From positions 1 to 47,080 of the forward strand of contig CAJANL010000001.1 of assembly GCA_903941105.1 (NCBI GenBank): 47,080 nt of DNA, written 5' to 3'. The translations under genes were made by a program, and so were the position numbers. Every line of letters begins with the position of its first letter. Position 1 is the first letter of the stretch. Positions 25,437-32,758 of the stretch are shown here, piece by piece. Under the pieces are notes generated by a model. The model saw nothing but the letters and a program-made list of their open reading frames with translations. It searched no databases and was not told where the DNA came from. The DNA is from an uncultured Rhodospirillaceae bacterium. GTDB taxonomy: Bacteria > Pseudomonadota > Alphaproteobacteria > Rhodospirillales > Magnetospirillaceae.

Positions 25437-27326
25437 ATGAGCGAAGTTTCTCCCCTTAAGATCGTCGTCGTCGGCCATGTCGACCACGGCAAGTCCACCC
25501 TGGTGGGCCGCATCCTCGACGAAACCGGCGCCCTGCCCGAGGGCAAGGTGGAGTATCTCAAGGAGGTCTGCGCCAAGCGCGGCATGCCGTTCGAATGGGC
25601 CTTCGTCATGGATGCGCTCCAGGCCGAGCGCGATCAGGGCATCACCATCGACACCGCCCAGATCCGCTTTCGCACCAAGGCGCGTCCCTACGTCATCATC
25701 GACGCCCCCGGCCACAAGGAGTTCCTCAAGAACATGATCACCGGCGCCGCCTCGGCCGAGGCCGCCATGCTGGTGATCGACGCCGACGAGGGGGTGCAGG
25801 AGCAGTCGCGCCGCCACGGCTATCTGCTGCATCTGCTGGGCCTGTCGCAAATTGCGGTGGCGGTCAACAAGATGGATCTGGTGGGCTTCAGCGAGGAGCG
25901 GTTCACGGTGGTCAAGGCCGAGATCGTCGCCTATCTCGCCTCCATCGGCGTCACCCCCACCCATGTCATTCCGGTGGCGGCGCGTGGTGGCGACAACATC
26001 AGCGGACCCTCGGCCAACACCCCCTGGTACAAGGGACCCAGCGTGCTGGGCGCGCTCGACGGCTTCGTCGCGGGCAAGCCGGCCACCGATCTGCCGCTGC
26101 GGCTGCCGGTGCAGGACATCTACAAATTCGACAACCGCCGCATCATCTCCGGCCGCATCGAATCCGGCCGGGTGCGGGTGGGCGACACCCTGGTGTTCGC
26201 GCCCTCGGGCAAGACGGCGCGGGTCGCCACCATCGAGGCCTGGGCCGGCAGCGACATCACCCATGTCTCCGGCGGCGCCGGGCAGTCCGTCGGCATCACC
26301 CTCGACGAGCAGATCTTCGTCGAGCGCGGTCAGGTGGCCAGCCTGGTGGAACAGGCCCCCATGCTGACGCACACTTTGAAGGCCCGCGTCTTCTGGCTGG
26401 GTCGTCAGCCGCTGGAGGTGGGCAGCCGGCTCAAGCTGAAGCTGGCCACCGCCGAGCATGTGGTCGAGGTCACCGCCATCGAGCGCGTCATCGACGTCGA
26501 GGATCTCGCCCATCACGCCAGCGAGGTGGTTGCCCGCAATGCCGTGGCCGAGGTGGTGCTGCGCAGCCGCGCCCTGATGGCTTGGGACGCCTTTGCCGTC
26601 AATCCGCGCCTGGGACGCTTCGTGCTGGTTGCCGATTACGACATCGTCGGCGGTGGCGTCATCGCCGAGCCGGAGGCCAGCCAGCTGCGCACCGGCCACA
26701 AGTCCACCAACATCTTCGCCGTCGATCACAAGGTCACCCCCGATGCCCGTGCCCTGGCCAACAGCCATTCCGGCGGCGTGGTGTGGCTGACCGGTCTGTC
26801 GGGCTCGGGCAAGTCGACCATCGCCATGGAGCTGGAGCGTCAACTGTTCCGTAAGGGCTGGCAGGTCACCGTGCTCGACGGCGATAACGTCCGCCACGGG
26901 CTGTGCTCGGACCTCGGCTTCAGCCCCGAGGACCGCGCCGAGAATATCCGTCGCGTCGGTGAGGTGGCCCATCTGTTCGCCAAGGCCGGCATGCTGGTGG
27001 TCACCGCCTTCATCTCGCCCTATCGCGGCGATCGCGACGGGGTGCGGGCCATCGATCCTCAGGCCTTCCACGAGATCTTCGTCGCCACCGGCATCGACGA
27101 GTGCGAACGGCGCGATCCCAAGGGTCTCTACAAGAAGGCCCGCGCCGGCCAGATCCCGGAATTCACTGGCGTCTCCGCGCCTTACGAGGCCCCCGACAAG
27201 CCGGAGCTGCACCTGTCGACCGAGGGCAGGAGCATCGACGAATCGGTGGCGGCCCTGCTGGCTTACGTCGAGCAGTCCTTCTCGCTGGAGCCGCGCCAGC
27301 GGGTAGGGGGAGGCGCGTTCTTCTAA
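25437..27326 (+). CDS. cysNC: CysN-CysC bifunctional protein (ATP sulfurylase GTPase / APS kinase)
   Basis: 629 residues. N-terminal elongation-factor-like GTPase (about 1-430): GHVDHGKSTL P-loop, DAPGHKEF, NKMDL. C-terminal APS kinase (about 440-620): P-loop GLSGSGKST, DGDNVRHGL, AFISPYRGDRD. CysN drives sulfate adenylation by CysD with GTP; the CysC part makes PAPS. ATG 25437 has AGGAAGG upstream. The operon therefore has both an APS-type reductase and an APS kinase, so the PAPS may serve sulfotransfer. Confidence 0.95.
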   Translation: MSEVSPLKIVVVGHVDHGKSTLVGRILDETGALPEGKVEYLKEVCAKRGMPFEWAFVMDALQAERDQGITIDTAQIRFRTKARPYVIIDAPGHKEFLKNMITGAASAEAAMLVIDADEGVQEQSRRHGYLLHLLGLSQIAVAVNKMDLVGFSEERFTVVKAEIVAYLASIGVTPTHVIPVAARGGDNISGPSANTPWYKGPSVLGALDGFVAGKPATDLPLRLPVQDIYKFDNRRIISGRIESGRVRVGDTLVFAPSGKTARVATIEAWAGSDITHVSGGAGQSVGITLDEQIFVERGQVASLVEQAPMLTHTLKARVFWLGRQPLEVGSRLKLKLATAEHVVEVTAIERVIDVEDLAHHASEVVARNAVAEVVLRSRALMAWDAFAVNPRLGRFVLVADYDIVGGGVIAEPEASQLRTGHKSTNIFAVDHKVTPDARALANSHSGGVVWLTGLSGSGKSTIAMELERQLFRKGWQVTVLDGDNVRHGLCSDLGFSPEDRAENIRRVGEVAHLFAKAGMLVVTAFISPYRGDRDGVRAIDPQAFHEIFVATGIDECERRDPKGLYKKARAGQIPEFTGVSAPYEAPDKPELHLSTEGRSIDESVAALLAYVEQSFSLEPRQRVGGGAFF

Positions 27327-27361
27327 CAGGGTGTGGAAAAACTCTTCCCGCCGCCCTTCAT

Positions 27362-27475
27362 CTCGTCACCCCCGCGAAGGCGGGGGTCCATGTTGGGGCA
27401 AGGACTGGCATTCGCCCCCATATGCTGTGTCGCCGGACGCATGGATTCCCGCCTTCGCGGGAATGACGAAAGGAA
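27362..27475. repeat. REP-like inverted repeat pair
   Basis: GTCACCCCCGCGAAGGCGGG at about 27364 and, inverted, TGGATTCCCGCCTTCGCGGG followed by AATGAC at about 27442-27470. These are intergenic palindromes of the kind scattered through proteobacterial genomes. They occupy most of the 315-base gap 27327-27641, which otherwise has no gene. Confidence 0.7.
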
Positions 27476-27641
27476 AGTTGAGTTTTTCCGTACCCTGCTA
27501 AGGTCCGACTTTCCTCGGATGAGGCCAGGCCGGGCGCTCATCCGGGGCGGTCATATGCCCCGATGAGCTGTCCTTGACCAAAAGCAAGTCTTGAAAGGCC
27601 GGCTTCATGATGTACTCCCCCGGAATCATGGGGGAAGGTCT

Positions 27642-28160
27642 ATGCCTGACAAGGTCCTTATTCTGATCGCGTTGTCGGTGATCATCGTCATGCTCGCCGG
27701 TACGGCGACGCGGATGGGCAAGCCGCAGCCGGCGACACCTGTCACCATGGACCGCATCATGCGCGTCGAGCCGCCGCGGCCGCTGTCCGTGGCGACCGTT
27801 GCCGGCCCGGCGGTGGTGACCTTCTGGGCCACCTGGTGCACCCCTTGCCTGCGCGAGCTGCCCACTTTCCTGCCGTTCAAGGCCAAGGCCGACAAGGCCG
27901 GCATCAACCTGCTCGCCATCGCCGAGGACAAGGACGGCGCCAAGGTGGTGCAGCCCTTCGTCGAGCAGCATGGATTGGGCGCCGTGCCCATGCGTCTCGA
28001 TGCCGACAACAGCCTATCCAAGGCCATGGGCGTCCGAGGCCTGCCGACCACGCTGATTCTCAACAGCAAGGGCGAAGAGGTCGGCCGCGTCGAGGGCGAG
28101 ACCGACTGGAGCACCGACGAGGCGTTCGAGGCGGTCTCGTCCCTGGTCCAGCCCCGCTAG
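27642..28160 (+). CDS. TlpA-like membrane-anchored thioredoxin protein
   Basis: 172 residues. One N-terminal transmembrane anchor (about 4-22, VLILIALSVIIVMLAGTA) and a periplasmic thioredoxin fold with WATWCTPCLRELP. Homologues reduce disulfides of c-type cytochrome or CuA-site precursors (TlpA/ResA/CcmG-like). It is 12 bases upstream of ctaA and close to two CuA subunits, so a role in oxidase-complex maturation is likely. Confidence 0.8.
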   Translation: MPDKVLILIALSVIIVMLAGTATRMGKPQPATPVTMDRIMRVEPPRPLSVATVAGPAVVTFWATWCTPCLRELPTFLPFKAKADKAGINLLAIAEDKDGAKVVQPFVEQHGLGAVPMRLDADNSLSKAMGVRGLPTTLILNSKGEEVGRVEGETDWSTDEAFEAVSSLVQPR

Positions 28161-28172
28161 GAGACGGCGAAG

Positions 28173-29225
28173 ATGCATCGAAACAACAGCGCCGTCGCCA
28201 TCTGGCTGCTGGCCTGCTGCGTCATGGTGGCGGTGATGGTCCTGCTGGGCGGCCTGACCCGCCTGACCCATTCCGGCCTGTCCATGGTGGAGTGGGAGCC
28301 CATCGTCGGCATCATCCCACCGCTCAACGAGGCCGAGTGGCAGATATTTTTCGCCAAGTATCAGCAGTCGCCGGAATACCTGAAGATCAATGCCGGCATG
28401 CCCCTGTCCGATTTCAAGGGCATCTTCTGGCTGGAATACATTCACCGGGTGTGGGGACGGCTGATCGGCATCGTCTTCCTGCTGCCGTTCCTGTGGCTGT
28501 CGTTGTCGGGCCGCATCAGCCGCACCATGGTGCCGCGGCTGATCGGCATGTTCCTGCTGGGCGCCGCCCAGGGCGGCATGGGCTGGTTCATGGTCAAGAG
28601 CGGCCTGGTGGACAATCCCCATGTCAGCCACATGCGCCTGACCGCCCACCTGGCCCTGGCCTTTCTCATCCATGGCTGGATGTTCTGGATGGCGCTCGAC
28701 CTCCTGGCGGGGGGGCGGCCGCGGCCCGCGGCGTTGAACGGGGCCGGCGGGGTGTCGCGCTGGCTCAAGCTGCTGATCGCGCTGGTGGTGGTCACCCTGC
28801 TCTACGGTGGGCTGGTGGCGGGGCTGCGCGCCGGCCTGATCTACAACACCTGGCCGCTGATGGACGGCAGCCTGATCCCCGGCGGTCTGTTCGAGGAAGG
28901 CTGGATCGCCGGCTTCGAAGACATCAAGACGGTGCAGTTCCTCCATCGCTGCCTGGCCGAGGCCACCGTGTTGGTGGCCGTGGGCGGCTGGCTGTGGGCG
29001 CGCGCGCGGCTGGGCGGCGACCTGCCGGCCGCGGTCAATGCGGTGGTGCTGATGGCGCTGGCGCAGGTTGCACTCGGCGTGGCCACCCTGTTGATGGTGG
29101 TGCCGGTTTCGGTGGCCTCGGCCCATCAGATGGGGGCGATGGCGTTGCTCACTCTGTGCCTTTGGGCCGTCCACGATCTACGGCGACGGTCACGGGGAGG
29201 GGCATCACTTTACCAAAGTCAATGA
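28173..29225 (+). CDS. ctaA: Heme A synthase CtaA/Cox15
   Basis: 350 residues with eight predicted membrane helices. Family marks: GGLTRLTHSGLSMVEWEP with the first His, YIHRVWGRLIG, HMRLTAHLALAF, FLHRCLAEATVLVAVG and SAHQMGAMALL. Converts heme O to heme A in the membrane. A heme O synthase (ctaB) is not in this window. It lies directly before the NOR-like operon, so that complex may contain a heme A derivative. The last bases of the gene overlap an FNR/NnrR-like palindrome. Confidence 0.93.
   Translation: MHRNNSAVAIWLLACCVMVAVMVLLGGLTRLTHSGLSMVEWEPIVGIIPPLNEAEWQIFFAKYQQSPEYLKINAGMPLSDFKGIFWLEYIHRVWGRLIGIVFLLPFLWLSLSGRISRTMVPRLIGMFLLGAAQGGMGWFMVKSGLVDNPHVSHMRLTAHLALAFLIHGWMFWMALDLLAGGRPRPAALNGAGGVSRWLKLLIALVVVTLLYGGLVAGLRAGLIYNTWPLMDGSLIPGGLFEEGWIAGFEDIKTVQFLHRCLAEATVLVAVGGWLWARARLGGDLPAAVNAVVLMALAQVALGVATLLMVVPVSVASAHQMGAMALLTLCLWAVHDLRRRSRGGASLYQSQ
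29209..29222. promoter_or_regulatory. FNR/NnrR-like palindrome before the NOR-like operon
   Basis: TTTACCAAAGTCAA matches TTGAC-N4-GTCAA with one mismatch (third base). It overlaps the 3' end of ctaA and lies 73 bases before the small-protein start. Probably activates the operon in response to NO or anoxia. Confidence 0.5.
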
Positions 29226-29295
29226 GGGGGATTGTTTCCTGTCGTTTATATAGCGTTCCGGTCATCCGGGTTTTACGGAAAAGCCAAGGGAGTTC

Positions 29296-29484
29296 ATGAT
29301 GACTCAATCAGTCGAGCGCCAGTCCGGTTCCGGCCTGGGCGGGGGGGGGGAGGAGCGGCCGCATGTGTTTCAGCGCATACTGGACAATCCGTTCCTGCTC
29401 CTGTTCATCGGCGTGACGGTTCCGACCGTTTCCTACACCATCTGGGGGATTATGGAAGTCTCCCAGCTGCCGCTGGCAAAGTGA
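29296..29484 (+). CDS. Small single-pass membrane protein, oxidase-associated
   Basis: 62 residues. A Gly/Glu-rich N-terminus encoded across a run of ten G bases, then one membrane helix (about 33-52, PFLLLFIGVTVPTVSYTIWG). Position directly before the CuA subunit suggests an accessory subunit comparable to the extra small helix subunits of ba3-type oxidases. No homologue is named with certainty. ATG 29296 and 29299 are adjacent starts. The twelve-base gap to the next gene indicates one operon. Confidence 0.7.
   Translation: MMTQSVERQSGSGLGGGGEERPHVFQRILDNPFLLLFIGVTVPTVSYTIWGIMEVSQLPLAK
29341..29350 (+). repeat. G10 homopolymer inside the first gene of the operon
   Basis: Ten consecutive G bases at codons 16-19 of the small membrane protein. 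A one-base change would shift frame and stop translation early. It could be a slip-prone switch or simply a sequencing-sensitive site. Confidence 0.7.
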
Positions 29485-29496
29485 GGGAGATCCAAA

Positions 29497-30042
29497 ATGT
29501 CGATTTTCCCTCCAGAGAATAAGGACTGGTTCCGCGAGCCGGTCGAAAAGGTCGAGGTCCTGTGGATCGCGATCGCGCTGCTGTGGGCTCTCATCATGTT
29601 CATCATGATGCCGCTGTGGCACCTCAAGGGCACCCAGAACATGTCGAACGAGGCCTATCGCATCCAGCCGGATGTGTTCCAGGCCAAGGTCGAGGCTCAG
29701 GTGGCCCAGTACAAGGTCGGTGAAGAAGGCAAGGCGCAGACCCCGGTGGTTCGTCCCCCGGCCGGCTCCGACGTCTATATGCTGGCCCGGCTGTGGGAGT
29801 GGTATCCGGTTCTCGAACTCGAGAAGGGCAAGAGCTACCGTCTGCACCTGTCCTCGCTGGACTGGCAGCACGGTTTCTCCGTGCAGCCTGCCAACATCAA
29901 CCTGCAGGTCCATCCGGGTATCGATGAAGTCGTGACGATCACGCCGAATGACGCCGGCGATTTCGGCATCGTCTGCAACGAGTACTGCGGTATCGGCCAC
30001 CACACCATGCTCGGTAAGATCCGAGTTGTGGCCGGCAAGTAA
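29497..30042 (+). CDS. CuA-domain subunit II of a NOR-like heme-copper complex (NorS-like)
   Basis: 181 residues. One N-terminal transmembrane helix (about 22-40) and a periplasmic cupredoxin domain. CuA ligands are complete: His125 in DWQHGFSVQ, Cys160, Cys164 (CNEYCGIGHHTM), His168, Met171, and the Glu between the cysteines. It accepts electrons from a soluble cytochrome or cupredoxin and passes them to subunit I. The order subunit II, subunit I, then SCO/SenC matches the norS-norY-senC cluster known from ammonia oxidisers, so it is probably part of an sNOR-type NO reductase; a ba3-like oxidase is the alternative. Confidence 0.82.
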   Translation: MSIFPPENKDWFREPVEKVEVLWIAIALLWALIMFIMMPLWHLKGTQNMSNEAYRIQPDVFQAKVEAQVAQYKVGEEGKAQTPVVRPPAGSDVYMLARLWEWYPVLELEKGKSYRLHLSSLDWQHGFSVQPANINLQVHPGIDEVVTITPNDAGDFGIVCNEYCGIGHHTMLGKIRVVAGK

Positions 30043-30060
30043 CGCGGGGGAGGAGCGCAT

Positions 30061-31734
30061 ATGAAGCCCGTATTTCGAACCTGCGGCATCACGGGTCTTA
30101 AGATCCATGATGAAGCGGAGAAGCTGATCAAGGTTAACGCGGTCACCGCCATTGTGGTGCTGGCAGTCGGCGGCCTGATGGGTCTTCTCGTTGTCCTGAC
30201 TCGTTGGCCGTCGGTGCATCTGCTTCCGGCCGACCTGTTCTATCTGGCCCTGACCGCCCACGGCATCGACATCCTGATCGTCTGGTGCATTTTCTTCGAA
30301 GTGGCCGTCATGTACTTCGCGTCGTCGACCCTGTTGGGGTGTCGACTGGCGACGCCGAAGATGGGCTGGGTCTCGTACGCCCTGATGGTGCTGGGAGCCG
30401 GCATCACCAACTGGAAGGTCCTTGAGGGCAATTCCAGCGTGATGATGACTTCCTACGTGCCGATGCAGGCCGACCCGCTGTTCTACCTGGGTCTGATCCT
30501 GTTCGCCGTGGGCGCCCTCATCGCCTGCTTCATCTTCCTCGGCACCCTGGTGGTGGCGAAGGACGAGAAGACCTACGAGGGTTCCATTCCGCTGGTCACC
30601 TTCGGTGCGCTGGTGGCTTGCATCATCGCCGTCTACACCATCGCCTCGGGCGCCATCATCCTGATCCCGACCCTGCTGTGGTCGCTCGGGCTGATCAGCC
30701 ACATCGATCCGCTGATGTACAAAGTGGTGTGGTGGGGCATGGGTCACTCGTCGCAGCAGATCAACGTCGCCGCCCACATCGCTGTGTGGTATGCGATCGC
30801 CGCGATCCTGTTCGGCGCCAAGCCCCTGTCCGAGAAGGTCAGCCGTATGGCTTACCTGACCTACATCTTCTTCCTTCAGATCGCCTCGGCCCACCATCTG
30901 CTGGTGGAACCCGGTCTGTCGTCCAGCTACAAGATCTTCAACACCTCGTACGGCATGTATCTCGCCGTGCTGGGTTCGATGATCCACGGCCTGACGGTGC
31001 CCGGTTGCATCGAGGCGGCGCAGCGCAAAAAGGGCTTCAACAAGGGCCTGTTCGAGTGGCTGCGTAAGGCTCCCTGGGGCAATCCGGTGTTCTCCGGCAT
31101 GTTCCTGTCCCTGATCCTGTTCGGCTTCCTCGGCGGCATCTCCGGTGTCACCATGGGCGTGGAACAGATCAACATCATGATCCACAACACCATCTACGTG
31201 CCCGGTCACTTCCACGCTACCGTGGCGGCCGGCACCACGTTGGCGTTCATGGCTCTGACCTACTTCCTGGTACCGGTGCTGTGGGGTCGTCAGATCGTCG
31301 CCCCCGGCCTGGCGAAGCTTCAGCCTTACCTGTTCGGCCTCGGCATGGGCGGCTTCTCGCTGTTCATGATGGGCGCCGGCACGTTGGGCGTGTCGCGTCG
31401 TCATTGGGACATGGCGTTCACCGATGCCGCGCACGCCTTCAGCTATCCCCCGGCCGCCTATCTGATGATGGGCATCACCGGTATCTGCGGCGTGTTGGCC
31501 GTGGTGGGTGGCGCGTTGTTCGTGTTGCTCATCGTGGCGTCGGTGCTGTTCGGCAAGCCGGTGGTCAAGTCGGCCGCTCCGGCTCCGGCCGCCCCGGCGG
31601 TTGCCAGCTACGGCGATGCCGGCACCTTCTCGGTGCCCGGTACCTTCGTCCTGGCGCTGCTGTTCCTGACGGTGTTCGTGCTTTACTACTTCGTCAACTG
31701 GAAGTATCTGGCCAGCACCTGGGGCATGAGCTGA
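30061..31734 (+). CDS. Heme-copper subunit I lacking the oxidase tyrosine, NorY-like NO reductase candidate
   Basis: 557 residues, about 12-14 membrane helices. Low-spin heme ligands His67 (LTAHGID) and His385; high-spin heme ligand His383 (GHFHAT); CuB ligands His229, His278, His279 (ASAHHL). The oxidase motif HPEVY is replaced by GHSSQQIN, so the crosslinked tyrosine is absent and Gln232/Gln233/Asn235 face the site. Loss of that tyrosine is characteristic of NO reductases rather than O2 reductases. Gene order with the CuA protein and SenC resembles norSY-senC. A strong terminator follows. NO reduction is inferred, not shown. Confidence 0.8.
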   Translation: MKPVFRTCGITGLKIHDEAEKLIKVNAVTAIVVLAVGGLMGLLVVLTRWPSVHLLPADLFYLALTAHGIDILIVWCIFFEVAVMYFASSTLLGCRLATPKMGWVSYALMVLGAGITNWKVLEGNSSVMMTSYVPMQADPLFYLGLILFAVGALIACFIFLGTLVVAKDEKTYEGSIPLVTFGALVACIIAVYTIASGAIILIPTLLWSLGLISHIDPLMYKVVWWGMGHSSQQINVAAHIAVWYAIAAILFGAKPLSEKVSRMAYLTYIFFLQIASAHHLLVEPGLSSSYKIFNTSYGMYLAVLGSMIHGLTVPGCIEAAQRKKGFNKGLFEWLRKAPWGNPVFSGMFLSLILFGFLGGISGVTMGVEQINIMIHNTIYVPGHFHATVAAGTTLAFMALTYFLVPVLWGRQIVAPGLAKLQPYLFGLGMGGFSLFMMGAGTLGVSRRHWDMAFTDAAHAFSYPPAAYLMMGITGICGVLAVVGGALFVLLIVASVLFGKPVVKSAAPAPAAPAVASYGDAGTFSVPGTFVLALLFLTVFVLYYFVNWKYLASTWGMS

Positions 31735-31756
31735 TCGCTTAGGTCCTAAGTAACGG

Positions 31757-31790
31757 CGGGCGGGACTTCGGTCCCGCCCGTTTCGTTTCA
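31757..31790 (+). terminator. Rho-independent terminator after NorY-like gene
   Basis: Stem GGGCGGGAC / GTCCCGCCC with TTCG loop (31757-31780), followed by TTTCGTTT. It separates the small protein-NorS-NorY unit from senC. Confidence 0.88.
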
Positions 31791-31843
31791 GGCCCACGAA
31801 ATAAGGCAAATTTTCTTGCCTCCCGTGGTAATTTCCGCCGCTC

Positions 31844-31857
31844 TTGACCGCCGTCAT
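31844..31857. promoter_or_regulatory. FNR/NnrR-like palindrome before senC
   Basis: TTGACCGCCGTCAT matches TTGAC-N4-GTCAA except for the last base. It lies 35 bases before the SCO start and after the terminator, so senC may have its own regulated promoter. Confidence 0.45.
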
Positions 31858-31892
31858 GTTGGAGCCGGCCCCCAATTGATAACGATGCCAGC

Positions 31893-32690
31893 ATGCATCG
31901 CTTTCTGACCGCCTGTCTGTTTGTCCTTGCCGCCGCCCTTCCGTTGGCCGCGGCTCCCGTCGTGGCGCCGACGCCGGAGGCGGCGCTGAAGGTGTCGCGC
32001 CTTGCCGAGGGCACGACGCTGAGTGAGCATCGCCTGATCGACCAGGATGGCAAGCCGCTCGACCTGTCGTCGTTCCGTGGTCAGCCGCTGGTGATCAGCA
32101 TGATCTACACCAGTTGCTATCATACCTGTCCGGTGATGAGCCAGACGGTGGCCAAGGCCATCGCCAACGCCCGCCGTGCGGTGGGCGAGGGGCGGTTCCG
32201 GGTGCTGTCCATCGGCTTCGACACCGCTCATGACGGCCCGGAACGGCTGCGTCATTTCGCCCGCCAGCAAGGCATCGACCTCGACGACTGGACCTTCGCC
32301 ACCGCCGGGGCCGACACCGTCGAGGCCCTGTCGCGCGAGTTGGGCTTCACCTACTACGTCAGTCCGCGCGGCTTCGATCACATCGCCCAGACCACCATCA
32401 TCGACGCCCAGGGCAAGATCTACCGCCAAGTCTACGGCGAGACTTTCGAACTGCCTCTGCTGGTGGAGCCGCTGAAAGATCTGGTGTTGGGGCGTGTCTC
32501 GTCGCTGGGATCGTGGACCGGCATAACCAACCGCATCCGCATCATCTGCACCGTCTATGATCCACATAGCGACGCCTACAAGTACGACTTCGGCTTCTTT
32601 CTGGAAATAGGGTTCGGCGCGTTGTCAATAGCGACGATTGCCTATCTGCTATTCAAGATCGTACGAGAAAACCGCAAGGCCATCCGCTAA
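31893..32690 (+). CDS. senC: SCO1/SenC copper chaperone
   Basis: 265 residues. Signal peptide (about 1-21), thioredoxin-like SCO domain with copper ligands Cys75 and Cys79 (TSCYHTCP) and the distal His in RGFDHIAQT, plus a C-terminal transmembrane helix (about 232-252), which is unusual for SCO proteins that more often have an N-terminal anchor. It inserts copper into CuA sites; two CuA proteins flank it. norSY-senC is a known arrangement for one NO reductase type. Confidence 0.88.
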   Translation: MHRFLTACLFVLAAALPLAAAPVVAPTPEAALKVSRLAEGTTLSEHRLIDQDGKPLDLSSFRGQPLVISMIYTSCYHTCPVMSQTVAKAIANARRAVGEGRFRVLSIGFDTAHDGPERLRHFARQQGIDLDDWTFATAGADTVEALSRELGFTYYVSPRGFDHIAQTTIIDAQGKIYRQVYGETFELPLLVEPLKDLVLGRVSSLGSWTGITNRIRIICTVYDPHSDAYKYDFGFFLEIGFGALSIATIAYLLFKIVRENRKAIR

Positions 32691-32758
32691 CGTGTGGGAC
32701 AGATACCTCTTGTGTCCGAGCGTGGCGCAAAAAAGAGAAACGAAAAGGAAATTTAGCC

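Noticed and set aside
25248-27212. 654-codon antisense ORF over cysNC
   Set aside because: Mirror of the well-identified CysN-CysC frame; no ribosome site or domain.
27573-27586. TTGAC followed by AGCAA before the TlpA-like gene
   Set aside because: Only one half matches the FNR/NnrR pattern; likely chance.
29308-31875. 855-codon antisense ORF over the NOR-like operon
   Set aside because: Shadow frame of GC-rich genes; sequence is low-complexity His/Gly/Gln-rich with no family motif, while the plus strand encodes clear CuA and heme-copper proteins.
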